Assembly (NCBI RefSeq): GCF_000003605.2
Contig: NW_003105111.1
Span: 91,267 to 125,805, forward strand
Length of the DNA stretch: 34,539 nt
Direction of reading: 5' to 3'
From: Saccoglossus kowalevskii
Lineage: Eukaryota > Hemichordata > Enteropneusta > Harrimaniidae
Below the pieces are notes generated by a model, which made no database searches, was not told where the DNA came from, and saw only the letters and a program-made list of their open reading frames with translations. Made by a program: the position numbers and the translations under genes. Shown piece by piece: positions 1 to 10,727 of the stretch (position 1 is its first letter; each line of letters begins with the position of its first letter).

Positions 1-156
1 GGCAGGTCGTACCATCACTAATTGGAAAAACAATTCTGATCTACCGTTACCATGGCAACAGTCAAAATCTGTTTTTTTGAATACTTTCGCCCCAAATTTA
101 TTACCTCCAACCAGTCTTGTAATAGCAGTGTCTAAATGATCATGTCTTTTATTCTG

Positions 157-228
157 GCTGCGTTGCGCACTGGTAAGAGATCACCGGCGCCGACATTGTT
201 ACCACTGTCGACGTAATCCCAACGCAGC
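157..228. repeat. Short imperfect inverted repeat
   Basis: GCTGCGTTG at 157-165 is the reverse complement of CAACGCAGC at 220-228. Inside, a GC-rich palindrome (CGGCGCCG) sits between further partly complementary bases. It is a local GC-rich spot in AT-rich DNA; function unknown. Confidence 0.45.
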
Positions 229-450
229 TTTGAACTTTGAATAAAATGTAAATGCTGCCTCCAATCTAGAAAATACTATCGCAAAACAGTTGGAAATAAT
301 ACATTTAACGGCTGAATACGTCCTAACAATAAAATAAAGTGACTTCTAAAGACTGAATGTTATTTTGCGAAACTGCTAATATAAGTGATTTTTGTTCCAA
401 ATTATTATATTAAATGACAGAAATAAGCACACTTCTTTCTTAAATTGCAG

Positions 451-1004
451 AAACAACTGTGTTCTAGAAAATATTTCCCATCAGTGGAGTTTGTTGAAGA
501 CAGTGGTCAGCTAAGAGTTCCTGTTAAAGTCATACACTGGTCTGTGGACAATAATGCTCACCAAAATTCCATACAAAGATGATTTTAAGGTATCTATTGT
601 GTGTGTATTGTAGTATGTGCAATTATATGTAACTCGTTATACCTCACAATGGAGGAGTGAATCATTGATTAAATTACAATTTATGAAATATTTTCTGCTT
701 TTATAAAAGTCTGGTCATCTAATCATAGTAAAATTTCTGTTTTGTAGGATCTCTTGTGCTTAGTGGAAATATGCTGGTGATTCCTGTCACATCTGCCCAA
801 TGCGGAAGAATTTTCAGTGCTCACAATAAAAATAAGACTCTCGAAGCACACTACATGCAGAAATCCTGGAACATCTTATTACGATATCATCAGATGGACC
901 ATTCATTGCGGATTTTGACCCAGCAGAGGTGGCCAGAAGAAAGATGGCAACCGGCCAGAGACCCAGAAGAATTCAATATACCAGATGGCCTGATTGTAAT
1001 TTAA
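451..1004 (+). pseudogene. Decayed hAT-type transposase-like gene, C-terminal end (two exons)
   Basis: Exon 451-589 (acceptor TTGCAG, donor GTATCT) and exon 748-1004 (acceptor TTGTAG, stop TAA 1002-1004). One frame of the first exon ends LWTIMLTKIPYKDDFK; joined in phase 0 it continues LLCLVEIC, and after a one-base shift near 775 runs VIPVTSAQCGRIFSAHNKNK to the stop. This resembles the hAT dimerisation region near the C-terminus of hAT transposases and their domesticated relatives (ZNF862/KIAA1586-like), whose usual core is SSAxxERxFS; here the conserved glutamate is glycine. A second shift near 507 is needed in the first exon. So I call it broken, although sequence error or unseen splicing could explain the shifts. 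The upstream part lies outside or is unrecognisable. The 84-codon last frame (from 750) is intact. Confidence 0.55.
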
Positions 1005-1053
1005 TTGCCCTGGGTTTCATTATAATACTATATGATTTAGTATCGTATGCTTG

Positions 1054-1068
1054 AATAAATTTAATAAA
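1054..1068 (+). terminator. Double poly(A) signal of the hAT-like gene
   Basis: Two AATAAA hexamers (1054-1059 and 1063-1068) lie 50-65 bases after the TAA at 1002-1004. This is the expected position for a short 3' UTR, supports plus-strand transcription and marks 748-1004 as a terminal exon. Confidence 0.6.
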
Positions 1069-4000
1069 CATAATTGTTGTTTCTGTGTTGTTTATGTATT
1101 TGTAAAACATTATAAATTCTGACGACCTACATTTTGTACTTGGCTACTAAATTTTCCAGCTGGCCACCAAAGATTTTAACAGATTTTAGGCAGTTAAATA
1201 TCAAACTTTCAGTGGACATGTTGACGTTCACCTGTAATCCAACATTCACGATCTTCATACAAAGTTTGAATGAAATTAACCTCACTATTTCCGATGAACA
1301 GTTTCGGACACGTTTACATATCGTAATTTAGCAAAATTTAGGTCAAAAATGCACACCAGTCTGCCATATTTGATTAAATTGTCATAAAAAATTACGTGCA
1401 TATGTAAGTCTTCATACATTGCCTTTACGTAATGAGCTTGGTCACACCATGTTTGCACAGTCGGACCCCAAATTAATAGTCAAACCCCATGTATCATAAC
1501 ACAACTTGATTCTTTCCGGGTTAAATCATTTCAATAATCAGATCTTTGATAATTCCTTGCTACTGAATGTTATTTTCCGATTTAGGCCGATTATAAAAAT
1601 GGAGCGAGAATTTCGCCTTTTGAATGAGGCTGCGACCTTACATGTAATTATGCATTTCACAGTATACTATCTGCTATTTCGAACTGAATATTAGGGTCTT
1701 GTTCTGCAAGTGTTGTAAATATTGTACAGTAATGTAAGGCAGGTTGAGGTCTGTTGTTGTTAATTAATAATTATAATAATTAAACTGGTAACCAATGACT
1801 ATTTGATAAGAAAAATCTGTTCAAATAAACATTATAGTTATCATTATGAATTAATGTCTGCTTCTCATTGGACACCACTTGCCTCTCTAAAAGATGTTGT
1901 GTGAATCCAGAATCAGTCTTGTATGTTGTTCCTTCACAGTAATGAACAAAGCTTATGCATGCAATGTAGAATTTGACGGGATAAAAATGCGATGGTTGGA
2001 AGCCTTTATGGTCTACAATGGTATTTGGTTATGATGGTGATACCTGTGGTATTATCATTCTCTTCATATCTATTTCCAATCATCAAGTCACTAATGGACG
2101 AATATATTCCATGCTCGGCATTATTCAAGATTCTCAGAGCTGCAATAAATTTGACATACTTTATCTGTAATGTATAAATACATAATGAAGTTTTTTGGTT
2201 GTTTCTCGCTGTTCTTTCTTCCCATTTTTGTTTTTTACTGTTACATTAAAAGATAATATTCTTTGAAACTGGTCTCGGAATTTAAGTGCCTCATGGTTTA
2301 CGAAGTATAGTTCATCAAACTTTATGGATAGAATTGTATAAACGTGATTATGTCCTCTTGGTCAGAACTCAAAGTCAACGGCTCACATTAAAAAAGATAA
2401 GATGTACTTGGGTTCACGCTCTTTACATAAGTATGTTATACTTCTGCTTCAACAAACTACTCGTACAATGTGGAACACTGGAGAAGCCATACCATGGGGT
2501 TCATTTATCTTTCTCTTACTGGTGTGACTCCGTTGTATTATTTGTATTTGAACTTATAAATTGTTTGTTTTGTGTTCTTGTACTTGCAAATTACACTACA
2601 TGACTTTAGTACGAAAATCAACAATGACTGAACGTAACTATGCAGTTGAAAATCACGATATACGACACATTTAATTCTTACTTTCAAATGAAAAAATAAA
2701 AGCATATTGGAGTCACATTAATAACCACCTTTACCAATCGTTTATATCATGTAAAACCATAAAGAGTGTAATTTTAGCAGACTGTGGGTTAGCATATTGC
2801 CAATTATGATATGATAGCTCTGGCTATGATATGTTTGGGAAGACACTGAATAGTTACGTATGGTCCGTTTAATGTGTCTTGTTTTCTTGAAAAAGTCAAT
2901 CAAAATGAAACTGCCAGGCTGTTCTTGAAATATCTGTATCACGTGATTGCAAAAATAAAAAAAGTCCAGTATTTTGTTCGCGATTCGTAAATCTGTGGTT
3001 CGGAATATTCATGAGTAGGATTTTTGTTAAATTCGTTCATTTCCATATAGAATAGTAAAGTATATTGGATTGTCATATAACATTTTGAAATTTCAACAAC
3101 AAAAATAATTTAAACGTACTTTACACCAGGTCTTGCATTTCATTCCCAGCAATAATTAATGAAAAGCTGTGATTGTTTGTAGCTTTGAATAATCTTACTT
3201 CTGTGTCACTTTGTGATTGAATATAATTAACAGAGGCAGTGAATTACTTTGTTTAGCGTCATACACAATTGATTGAAAACTGAATTTTGGTGTTTACTAT
3301 AAATAAGTCTATATCTTGAAACTTTAATAAACATCGAATATTCAAATGTTATAATCACTCAAATATTATTCAATGAACAACAATGTATTCTATTTATTAT
3401 TTATTCTTTTTGAGTTGATAAAAAATGTTCAGGTTAAATTCAAACAAAAATACTGACGATTGTCCGAGTTATTGCTCAATGATCAATAAGTTTATCATAT
3501 TTATGTTTTAGTTGGACACCTTTGATGTCAATATTTTATGGTACTTCGATGTCATCATTGGAATTCTTATGTATGTGCATCGATTCTCCCGTTTACAGTC
3601 AAGTTTCATGTCATCTTCAAAAATGTAGCAAGTAGGTATTATAGATACGAAATGGTGTCACAAATTATGCAAGTTTATTTGCACTGTCACCTACAAGATG
3701 TAAGATCATGACGGACGATGTGAAGAGGAGAGCACTAACAGGCAAACCATCATATACATACGTAAACAAAAATTACATACTGCCTGCAAAACAATGGGAT
3801 CGAATTTCTTTCTATTTGTGTGCGAATCAGAATGTAAATCGTGTTTTCTAATCGTAGTGTATGCTTCTCCAACAGCTCCGAATATATATTGTAATGTTGG
3901 GGAAAAAAAAACATCAATGTTTGCATGTGCATCATCCTTTTCATTTTGCTGCATACTTGTAACACACCTTGGAATACATATATTTTTGGGATTCTGCCTT

Positions 4001-5160
4001 AACAAGCTTAAACTGTAGATTTGGTATCGGCAATAGATTGGATGGCTTCATTATTTTCTGTGACAATAAATGTAGTTGTTTAGAAAAAGAGTAACAATAA
4101 ACACTACAAGAAAACGTTAGCGATTATTTTGCGCTGCAAGGTCTCGTGATTATGTACGAAGGTCCAACAATGTCATTCGTTTGAAGCCTTGCTATTTGTT
4201 AGTTGACACCAAGACAACTGTATAAACATCCATAAAAACGTTGGACTAATTCATTTGAGTTTATTCCATTAGCAATAACAGTTTCCTTTTGGCGATCGCA
4301 AATGGGACATTGCGAGAGCAAATGTCATTATTATGGAAGTTGTAGCACCATATGTTGGAGTAGATGTGCGCTTTGTTTTCATACTGAAACTGAATAACAC
4401 TTGCATTTCAAAACAAACAGAAACAACTATACATACATATGTACTGTATAGATTGATATGGATTGATTAATTGAGTCTCAAAGAATAATTTAAAATATAT
4501 GTTGCAATTTACATGGGTTTCTGATAAAGAAAATACCATAATCTTTCCATTGAAAAATAAACTGTTTTAGTTTTAATTTGTTAGACTGACTAACGAACCA
4601 CCAAATCGTTATTTGGACGAGGTCGGTCACTGAGCATTTGAATTTGAGGGTCGTCTTATCTAATTTTCTAATAAGATTTTTCAATGAATTCTTCCATTGT
4701 CTTTCATCCTTAATTTTTTTTCTCTTTAAGTACTTTTATCAGTATTTCCATTTTCAGTATAAAAACAAACGAGCAGAATATAACACTATGGTAATGTGCC
4801 AATAAGAAAAAGGAATATGTAAACGCATCAATACGTACATTGCCAGTGATTTTGCGAAGTGTAAATAATAATAATACGATTAGTTATTGCAATAAATACA
4901 ATACACTGTCCTGCTCCTACTAGTGGGGATTACATGTACATTTTGACATCAGGGAGATGTAATACATTATTGTATGATAAACAGCAGTTTAAGTCACTGG
5001 CAAACATGATATCCATATAGAGTATTCCACCAAATTAAAGTATATCCATCTAGGTAACATAACAATCAATCTCAGAAATACAATATTTAGAAATATACAA
5101 AATAGCTTACGCAATCATTTAATGCTCTTCAGCTTCAGGTCGCCGTTCACACAGATGTTT
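1069..5160. other. Intergenic stretch without recognisable gene
   Basis: AT-rich sequence. The open frames here are at most 105 codons, lack flanking splice logic or recognisable motifs, and overlap on opposite strands at 3706-4018. I see no RNA gene. Confidence 0.5.
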
Positions 5161-5164
5161 TTGA

Positions 5165-5720
5165 AAAAACAGTATTATTATCACCTATAGTAGTATTATT
5201 TAATTGTTGGTAGATTTCTTTCCATTTTCATGGGAAAAATTTGATTAGATTGATCATATTTGAACCTTTAAGTTCATTGATTATTTTCCAAAAATGCTGG
5301 GTATTATTTCGTTTTATGCCAGTTAATTTATTTGATTTTATTTAATAAAGTATATTTTTTATTTTGTTCTTTTTTTTGGCTTTGATCTAATTAACTTTTT
5401 GTATTTTTTTTTCTTGACAAAGAAAATAGTCCTTAAGTTAGCATCAAAAGGATATTTGTTAATTAGGTGTGTACTACGCAAATCGGTTTTATGAATATTA
5501 AATTCTTTTCAAAACATTTTTCTTTGTTTTATGTTTAAGAGTTTCTCCATTGCCATTTCTTTTATTTATTTATTTTAATCTGGCTGCCAGCATTAGTAAT
5601 AATTAAATTAAACTCTTCTACGATATTAATTCCTTTCTTATCTATGCTATAATTATTGTTAATAAATGACTTTTCAATCGATTGAACCATCTCAGATGCC
5701 AGGTTAACCAGGTAATCAAA
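5165..5720 (-). pseudogene. Possible LINE ORF2 remnant
   Basis: Minus-strand fragments resemble parts of non-LTR retrotransposon ORF2: KYKKLIRSK, then TQHFWKIINELKG around 5270-5320, and IVEEFNLIITNAGSQIK around 5580-5640. The frames are interrupted by stops and shifts, and the order of blocks differs from an intact element, so it is old, rearranged or a chance match. Confidence 0.28.
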
Positions 5721-6849
5721 GACTGACAACCTATCCTAAACACAACTCTTAGGATAATTATTTAAAAGACCTGTGTCGGTGTGTTATCGGTGTGTTATTT
5801 ATAGCGCAGTATTCTGATCTAATCGTAGTAAGCACGATATCTGATAGTGGTCTGATGTACATGTAAAATCATGAATTTTAAATATTCAATGAGGGCATAG
5901 AGGTTATTGCATAATCGACAGTGCTTATGCTATTTTAATGGCAGCATGCAATTTTTACGTAATTCTAATATTGCCATGTGTATTGGTGACCATGTGTTTC
6001 TGTTGACACCTGACAATGACTGATCCTGAAAAATGTAAGAATCATAATTAATGATGGGGACCAAAACAGGGAAAATATTCAAGGTTTGTGGTTAATGCAA
6101 ACACATTCGGGTTCTGGCTCATGGAAGAGCAGCTCTTTAGTAGGGTCGATCTCATGAAATTCAGTCATTATAGAGATTTGATATCGCATCTTTTTGGATA
6201 TCATATCGAATGCAATGCTCACAGCTAATTCCAAACAGAATAAAATATCTCAATGATAAGTTAGTATATTTATACTACAAGTAATTTGAAATCCAATGGC
6301 AAAGCTTAATCAGATTTCCTCTGATGTAATTTAACTGTGTCTGTTCACATGTTTTCATTATATTCACTACAGTTGCTTCTCAAGAGATGCAGGTTCGTGG
6401 GCACTTTTTTTGCTTTTTATTATCAAAACAGTCTTGGCTATAGACTGTTAACATTTTGTAGAATAGTGGAACATACGCAAAAACGATTTTAAAATATAGA
6501 TAACAGGTGCAAACATTCTCTCTTTTGAATGCTTAGCAAAATTTAGCAAGGCTGTACATAAATAATAAAAAAGAAACATGGTGAAAAAAAGAAATGACGG
6601 GATCTCCATATTATGCACTATATTTAACTTTTAACAAAACGATAATACATTTAAATTTGGAACTGTTACAGCCATTTTAATTATAAGCATTAGCAAACTT
6701 CTTACTGAGTGAATTGTTATGCAAATTAGCAATTATTTCAGCTTCTTTTTAGTGCACATCCCAGAACTTTAAAAACTAGCAGCCTATCAGCTGAGATAGC
6801 ACCGCTGTTATCAATGCACATTGCAATTAAAGAACAGAAGATAGAAAAT
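5721..6849. other. Intergenic stretch, nothing recognised
   Basis: AT-rich, no frame with motifs, no repeat structure that I could confirm. Confidence 0.45.
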
Positions 6850-7560
6850 GAACAATATGTATAGTATTAAAGCAATCAGAATTTTTATAACTTTTTATCA
6901 AAAATATTCATTAAAATTAGATAATTGAAGAACAAAATCATTACGAAATGAACAAATCTGAGATAGGTCTACCTATAGTACCTATGAAGTATATATAATA
7001 TCAAAGCAATTAGACTTGCGGTTGTTAACCACTTTTTAATATCACTCTTTACCAAAAATTACAAAAATATTCATGAAAATTAGAGAATTAAAGATATCAT
7101 CACGAAATAAACAAGCCTGAGAGAGGACCACATGTAGTACCTAGATATGTAGTATCAAAGGAATTGGACCTGCGGTTTTTACCAAGAAGTCGAAAATATC
7201 ACTTTTTACCAGAAATGGCAAAAATATTCATGAAAATTAGAGAATTAAAGATATCATCACGAAATAAACAAATCTGAGAGAGGTCCAAATGTAGTACCTA
7301 GATATGTAATATCAAAGCAATTGGACTTTCGGTTTTTAACAAGAAGTCGAAAATATCACTTTTTAATATCACTTCACTTCGAAAATATCACTTCAAAAAT
7401 GACAAAAATATTCATGAAAATTAGAGAATTAAAGATATCCACACGAAATGAACAAATCTGAAAGAGAACCACCCAAGGTATCTTCCTAGAAAGTTTCAAA
7501 GCTATACAGTTTGTGGTTTTTAAGAAGAAGTCGAAAATGTAAAGTTGACGCCGGACGCCG
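6850..7560. repeat. Imperfect tandem array, about four units of 157-184 bp
   Basis: A shared block beginning AAAATATTCA recurs at 6901, 7064, 7221 and 7405. Each copy is followed by related sequence (AATTAGAGAATTAAAGATAT, then CACGAAAT and ACAAATCTGA). The spacings are 163, 157 and 184. No coding potential. Confidence 0.85.
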
Positions 7561-7582
7561 ACGGGCAATCAGTAATACTATA

Positions 7583-7613
7583 AGCTCCGCTCGACTTCGT
7601 CGACAGCGGAGCT
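7583..7613. repeat. Strong hairpin at the end of the tandem array
   Basis: AGCTCCGCT (7583-7591) pairs with AGCGGAGCT (7605-7613). Inside, CGAC pairs with GTCG around a three-base loop, with a two-base bulge. Just upstream is a GC-rich run of GACGCC-type repeats at about 7547-7566. It could be the terminal hairpin of a transposable element. Confidence 0.7.
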
Positions 7614-7619
7614 GAAAAT

Positions 7620-8320
7620 AGCTCCTAGACGCTTTGACCTTTTGTTTTGCAATTTTCACAAATGATTGACAATGTCTTTATCTTCATAACACCGTCAGGG
7701 CATTGTTTTTGGTTGAACGGTGTTACAACAATCGTACAGACAACTAGCCTGGGTGTTAATTTATGCATAAACTTGAAGTAGTGAAATTTGAGCTGCTGCC
7801 CTGCAAAATTGACAACTGGTAGATAGTTTTCAAGACACTTTCTTCATAGTAAACAGATGTACCCAATTTTGACAGGAAACAGAAGCATGGTTTAGGAGCT
7901 ATTTTTTTTAAATCACTTTAGACCAAAAAAGCACATTTCAAACTACAATGTCCATAAAACAAAATACTAACAAAATTTTAAAATTCATACAATAAGCTTT
8001 CCGAAAACATATAGTTTTGTGGACAAGGGAGGTCGTCTTGGTCTCCTAATTAACTAATTAAAATACCTGTCAGGTAAACTGCATCTCTACCTTAATTATG
8101 TTAAAATCATCAGTCATTTTCCCAAGAGCTATTATCAATTAAATATAAAAATGCTGGTATGGTATAAATTTAGTACTTTGCTATTATTTCATTGAATGAA
8201 AATAACAGGTAGTTATTTTCACTGTTTATGAATTAATCTTTTATCAAAAATATGTTTAAGTCTAGATTTTCTGAAGTCTGAATACTCTAAAAATTATTTA
8301 TTTATTGAACTACTCGAGTA
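7620..8320. other. Intergenic stretch, nothing recognised
   Basis: AT-rich sequence with no convincing frame, RNA gene or repeat. Confidence 0.45.
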
Positions 8321-8340
8321 TATGGATCTTGCCACTTGAA

Positions 8341-8458
8341 TGGCGGTGGTAGTCGCGCAGCAAGTGTTCGAATTTCATGTAAACATACAACGTATTTTGC
8401 ACGCGTTGTATACGTCGCTACGCGCTCCATATCGAACAGGACGCGACGACCACCGCGC
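8341..8458. repeat. GC-rich fold-back sequence
   Basis: GCGGTGGTAGTCGCG at about 8343 is nearly the reverse complement of CGCGACGACCACCGC at about 8441-8455. TGTTCGA and TCGAACA form a second matching layer inside. It is conspicuously CpG-rich for this window and probably a miniature inverted-repeat element. Confidence 0.65.
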
Positions 8459-8640
8459 TTTAAGCATACTTGTCTTCGTGCATGTCATGTAACAAAATAT
8501 AACGACAAGAAAGCCTTACTCTACTACAATATTTAAAGGAATAATTTCCAATGAAGACAACAATGCTTAATGTCAAGTTTTAATTATTCTCATCATTCTA
8601 GTCCAACATTCAAACCTCAATTTTTTTGTTCTGCTTCAAA

Positions 8641-9037
8641 CCTGTGAGAAAAGGTACGCCATATTTAATAGATAGTTGTGACATTTGCCATTCAAAAAAT
8701 ATATGTCCAATAAATGCATGATAGTTTAATTGGTGAATATTCAGTCAAGCCAAAATTATCATGTGATATATCAAATGAAAGGGATTTGACAATTTTGTCC
8801 ATAAATTAATAACGTTTTAAATCTACGTCTGTTATTAGTTTAATTGATTTGTCAAATCTACATTAAAATACCTTTAATTTGATATATCACATGGTGTTTT
8901 TTGCCTGAATAATTACATCATCTGTTTTACTTTAAAAGCATGTACCTCAAGATCTACCATCAATCCACAACATGCGTTTATGGAACGACAAATGTTACAC
9001 CTTCTCATTAAAATGTGGTGTGCCTTTTCTCACAAGG
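8641..9037. mobile_element. Long imperfect palindrome (fold-back element)
   Basis: Two arms of roughly 190 bp face each other around 8838. The outer ends are CTGTGAGAAAAGGTACGCCA and, on the other strand, TTGTGAGAAAAGGCACACCA. Inner blocks also match (CATGTGATATATCAAAT in both arms). No coding sequence; probably a non-autonomous DNA transposon. No target duplication was confirmed. Confidence 0.75.
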
Positions 9038-9166
9038 GTTGCAATATGGCAAGTGATGACTAGAACTTTGCATTTGTATTATATAGCTATTTGCAATGGT
9101 CTACTCTATGCATATAAATTATTTACTATGTCGCATACGACTGATTTACTACTTCCGTGTCACTGA

Positions 9167-9283
9167 GAATGTTCTAGAACCGTACTGTGTCTGGGTGGAA
9201 TATTCTAGTTCTTTTTTAGAGACTAGTTGAATAGGTAATAGAACACTGTAGGAGGCAATAGAAGGTAATGGAACATTCTAGAA
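9167..9283 (+). promoter_or_regulatory. Cluster of heat-shock-element-like sites
   Basis: GAA-TTC-GAA with exact five-base phasing occurs at 9167-9179 and at 9271-9283. A two-unit GAATATTC lies at 9198-9205. This matches the binding consensus of heat shock factor (inverted nGAAn units). The three sites lie within 120 bp upstream of a TATA box. Confidence 0.55.
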
Positions 9284-9348
9284 ATTTATAGTAAATTCCA
9301 GACTCATTATGTATGCTGATGTAATGGTCTATTTATAGACAGTGTGGG

Positions 9349-9357
9349 TATATATAG
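9349..9357 (+). promoter_or_regulatory. TATA box
   Basis: TATATATAG followed by GGGG. About 10 bases later a TTAA-flanked element interrupts the sequence. If that insert is ignored, an initiator-like TTCAGATC lies about 32 bases downstream of the TATA start. Confidence 0.5.
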
Positions 9358-9365
9358 GGGAGTTG

Positions 9366-10453
9366 TTAAGGTAGCGAGACTATTATTTGTGTTGAAAATT
9401 ACGATTTTCACATTTATTTATTAATTGATGAAATGCACTATAAACTTTCATGTGATAAAGTCAACATAACATAGAATGTCATGTAAGTTGGTTAAAATGT
9501 AGATTTTCTGAAGGGAAGCAAGGCAGCCTCAGTAGTGTTTTCCAAAATCAACAACACAGGTTTAATCTGTGTGCCTATAAGTTTCAAAGATAAACTCAAG
9601 ACAAAGCAATGTTAGGATGTGTTATCAGGAGCTATCAGACACACAATGAGTGTTTCCAAACATTTGAGTGGTTTGTCTCCGTCCCTGTTTGTTTCACAGA
9701 TGAATGTGTCAGACACAAGGTCACACAGCAACTGAAAAAAAATCATTGATTTTGGTGTTTTCATATGCCGAATTTATCCAATCATAGCTATCCCATTCCT
9801 TTATTTTTTGTTGGTTTCCAATAGCCTTATACATTTGGAAGTCCTTGCACATGTTAAAACAGACCTTGACGGGAAAACAAATTCATTGTGCCGATAAACA
9901 AGCTTGAAAATCTTTGCTGTTACTTCATGGACGTTTTCAAAATACAAGGTCTTTAACAAAAAATAACGTATACTTATTGTCGTCGGATTAACACTAAATT
10001 TTCACAGCTTAAAGGTGACAGTGAGAGGAACTTGAATGTGTCCAGACAAACTTATTTCATCGATTATTTACCAACGAGTTGTGGTTTGAGTTGGGGGCAA
10101 TGCAACTAAAACAGTAATTGAAATTCAGCACACTATTTTTTTAAAACGTGTTGCTTGAATGATACTGACAAGACACATTCAATTTACCAGACTTTTGAAC
10201 AACTAGGAAAAGTGAAAAAAATACTTCTTATCGCCAGCATAAATGCGTAATTATTTTTTTTACAGAAAAAGTAATTTTTCACCTTCGATTGAGTAACGCG
10301 TCGTAGAATGCAGATACAGGCATGCAAAATACACTTGTGAATAGCTTGAAGTCTGGCGATTCTAAAAATATACTTTCCTGGGTCTATTTGTAGTCATTTA
10401 GTCACAATTAGAAGATGAAAACAAGTATGCAAATAATAGTCCCGCTACCTTAA
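9366..10453. mobile_element. TTAA-flanked non-autonomous DNA transposon (piggyBac-like)
   Basis: TTAA at 9366-9369 and 10450-10453 flank a 1080 bp body whose ends are inverted: GGTAGCGAGACTATTATTTG on the left and GGTAGCGGGACTATTATTTG read from the right (19 of 20 identical). A TTAA target duplication is the hallmark of the piggyBac superfamily. No transposase frame is present inside. Confidence 0.75.
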
Positions 10454-10727
10454 GCACTGAGTTCAGATCGGAGATCTCGTTGAATTGTATTGGAGTTTAA
10501 GTATCTAGTTATTGGAGTAGTGGAGTTTTACCGCGTTATTGTACTTGATGTTTGCAGAGTGTAATAATACCAGTACCAGTTGAAACCTCATTTGTTGGCT
10601 CCATGTTCATATTTTATCATCGCCGCCAGGGAAGTCTTTTTGTTACTGTTGCCATTTTGGTATTTGAACCATCACACCTGTACTATACCAATTACGGTAA
10701 TATTACGTTGCGTGTGACATACTACTT

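Larger units (their letters stand above)
9158..10719 (+). mobile_element. Probable solo LTR split by a later insertion
   Basis: The sequence starts TGTCAC and ends GTGACA. The 8-mer TACTACTT flanks both sides (9147-9154, three bases before the start, and 10720-10727, directly after the end). Without the 1.08 kb insert at 9370-10449 it is about 480 bp, a usual LTR length. It has promoter-like features (heat-shock-like sites and TATA). No second LTR or internal region is visible. The boundaries are an inference. Confidence 0.45.

Noticed and set aside
1992-2603. Open frames of 61 and 105 codons on the plus strand
   Set aside because: Hydrophobic or mixed composition typical of AT-rich non-coding DNA; no recognisable domain, start context or splice signals.
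3706-4018. Overlapping open frames of 74-99 codons on both strands
   Set aside because: No motif, no splice or poly(A) context, and mirror-image openness is expected by chance in such sequence.
8972-9166. 64-codon plus-strand open frame
   Set aside because: It begins inside the right arm of the palindrome and runs into the start of the putative LTR.
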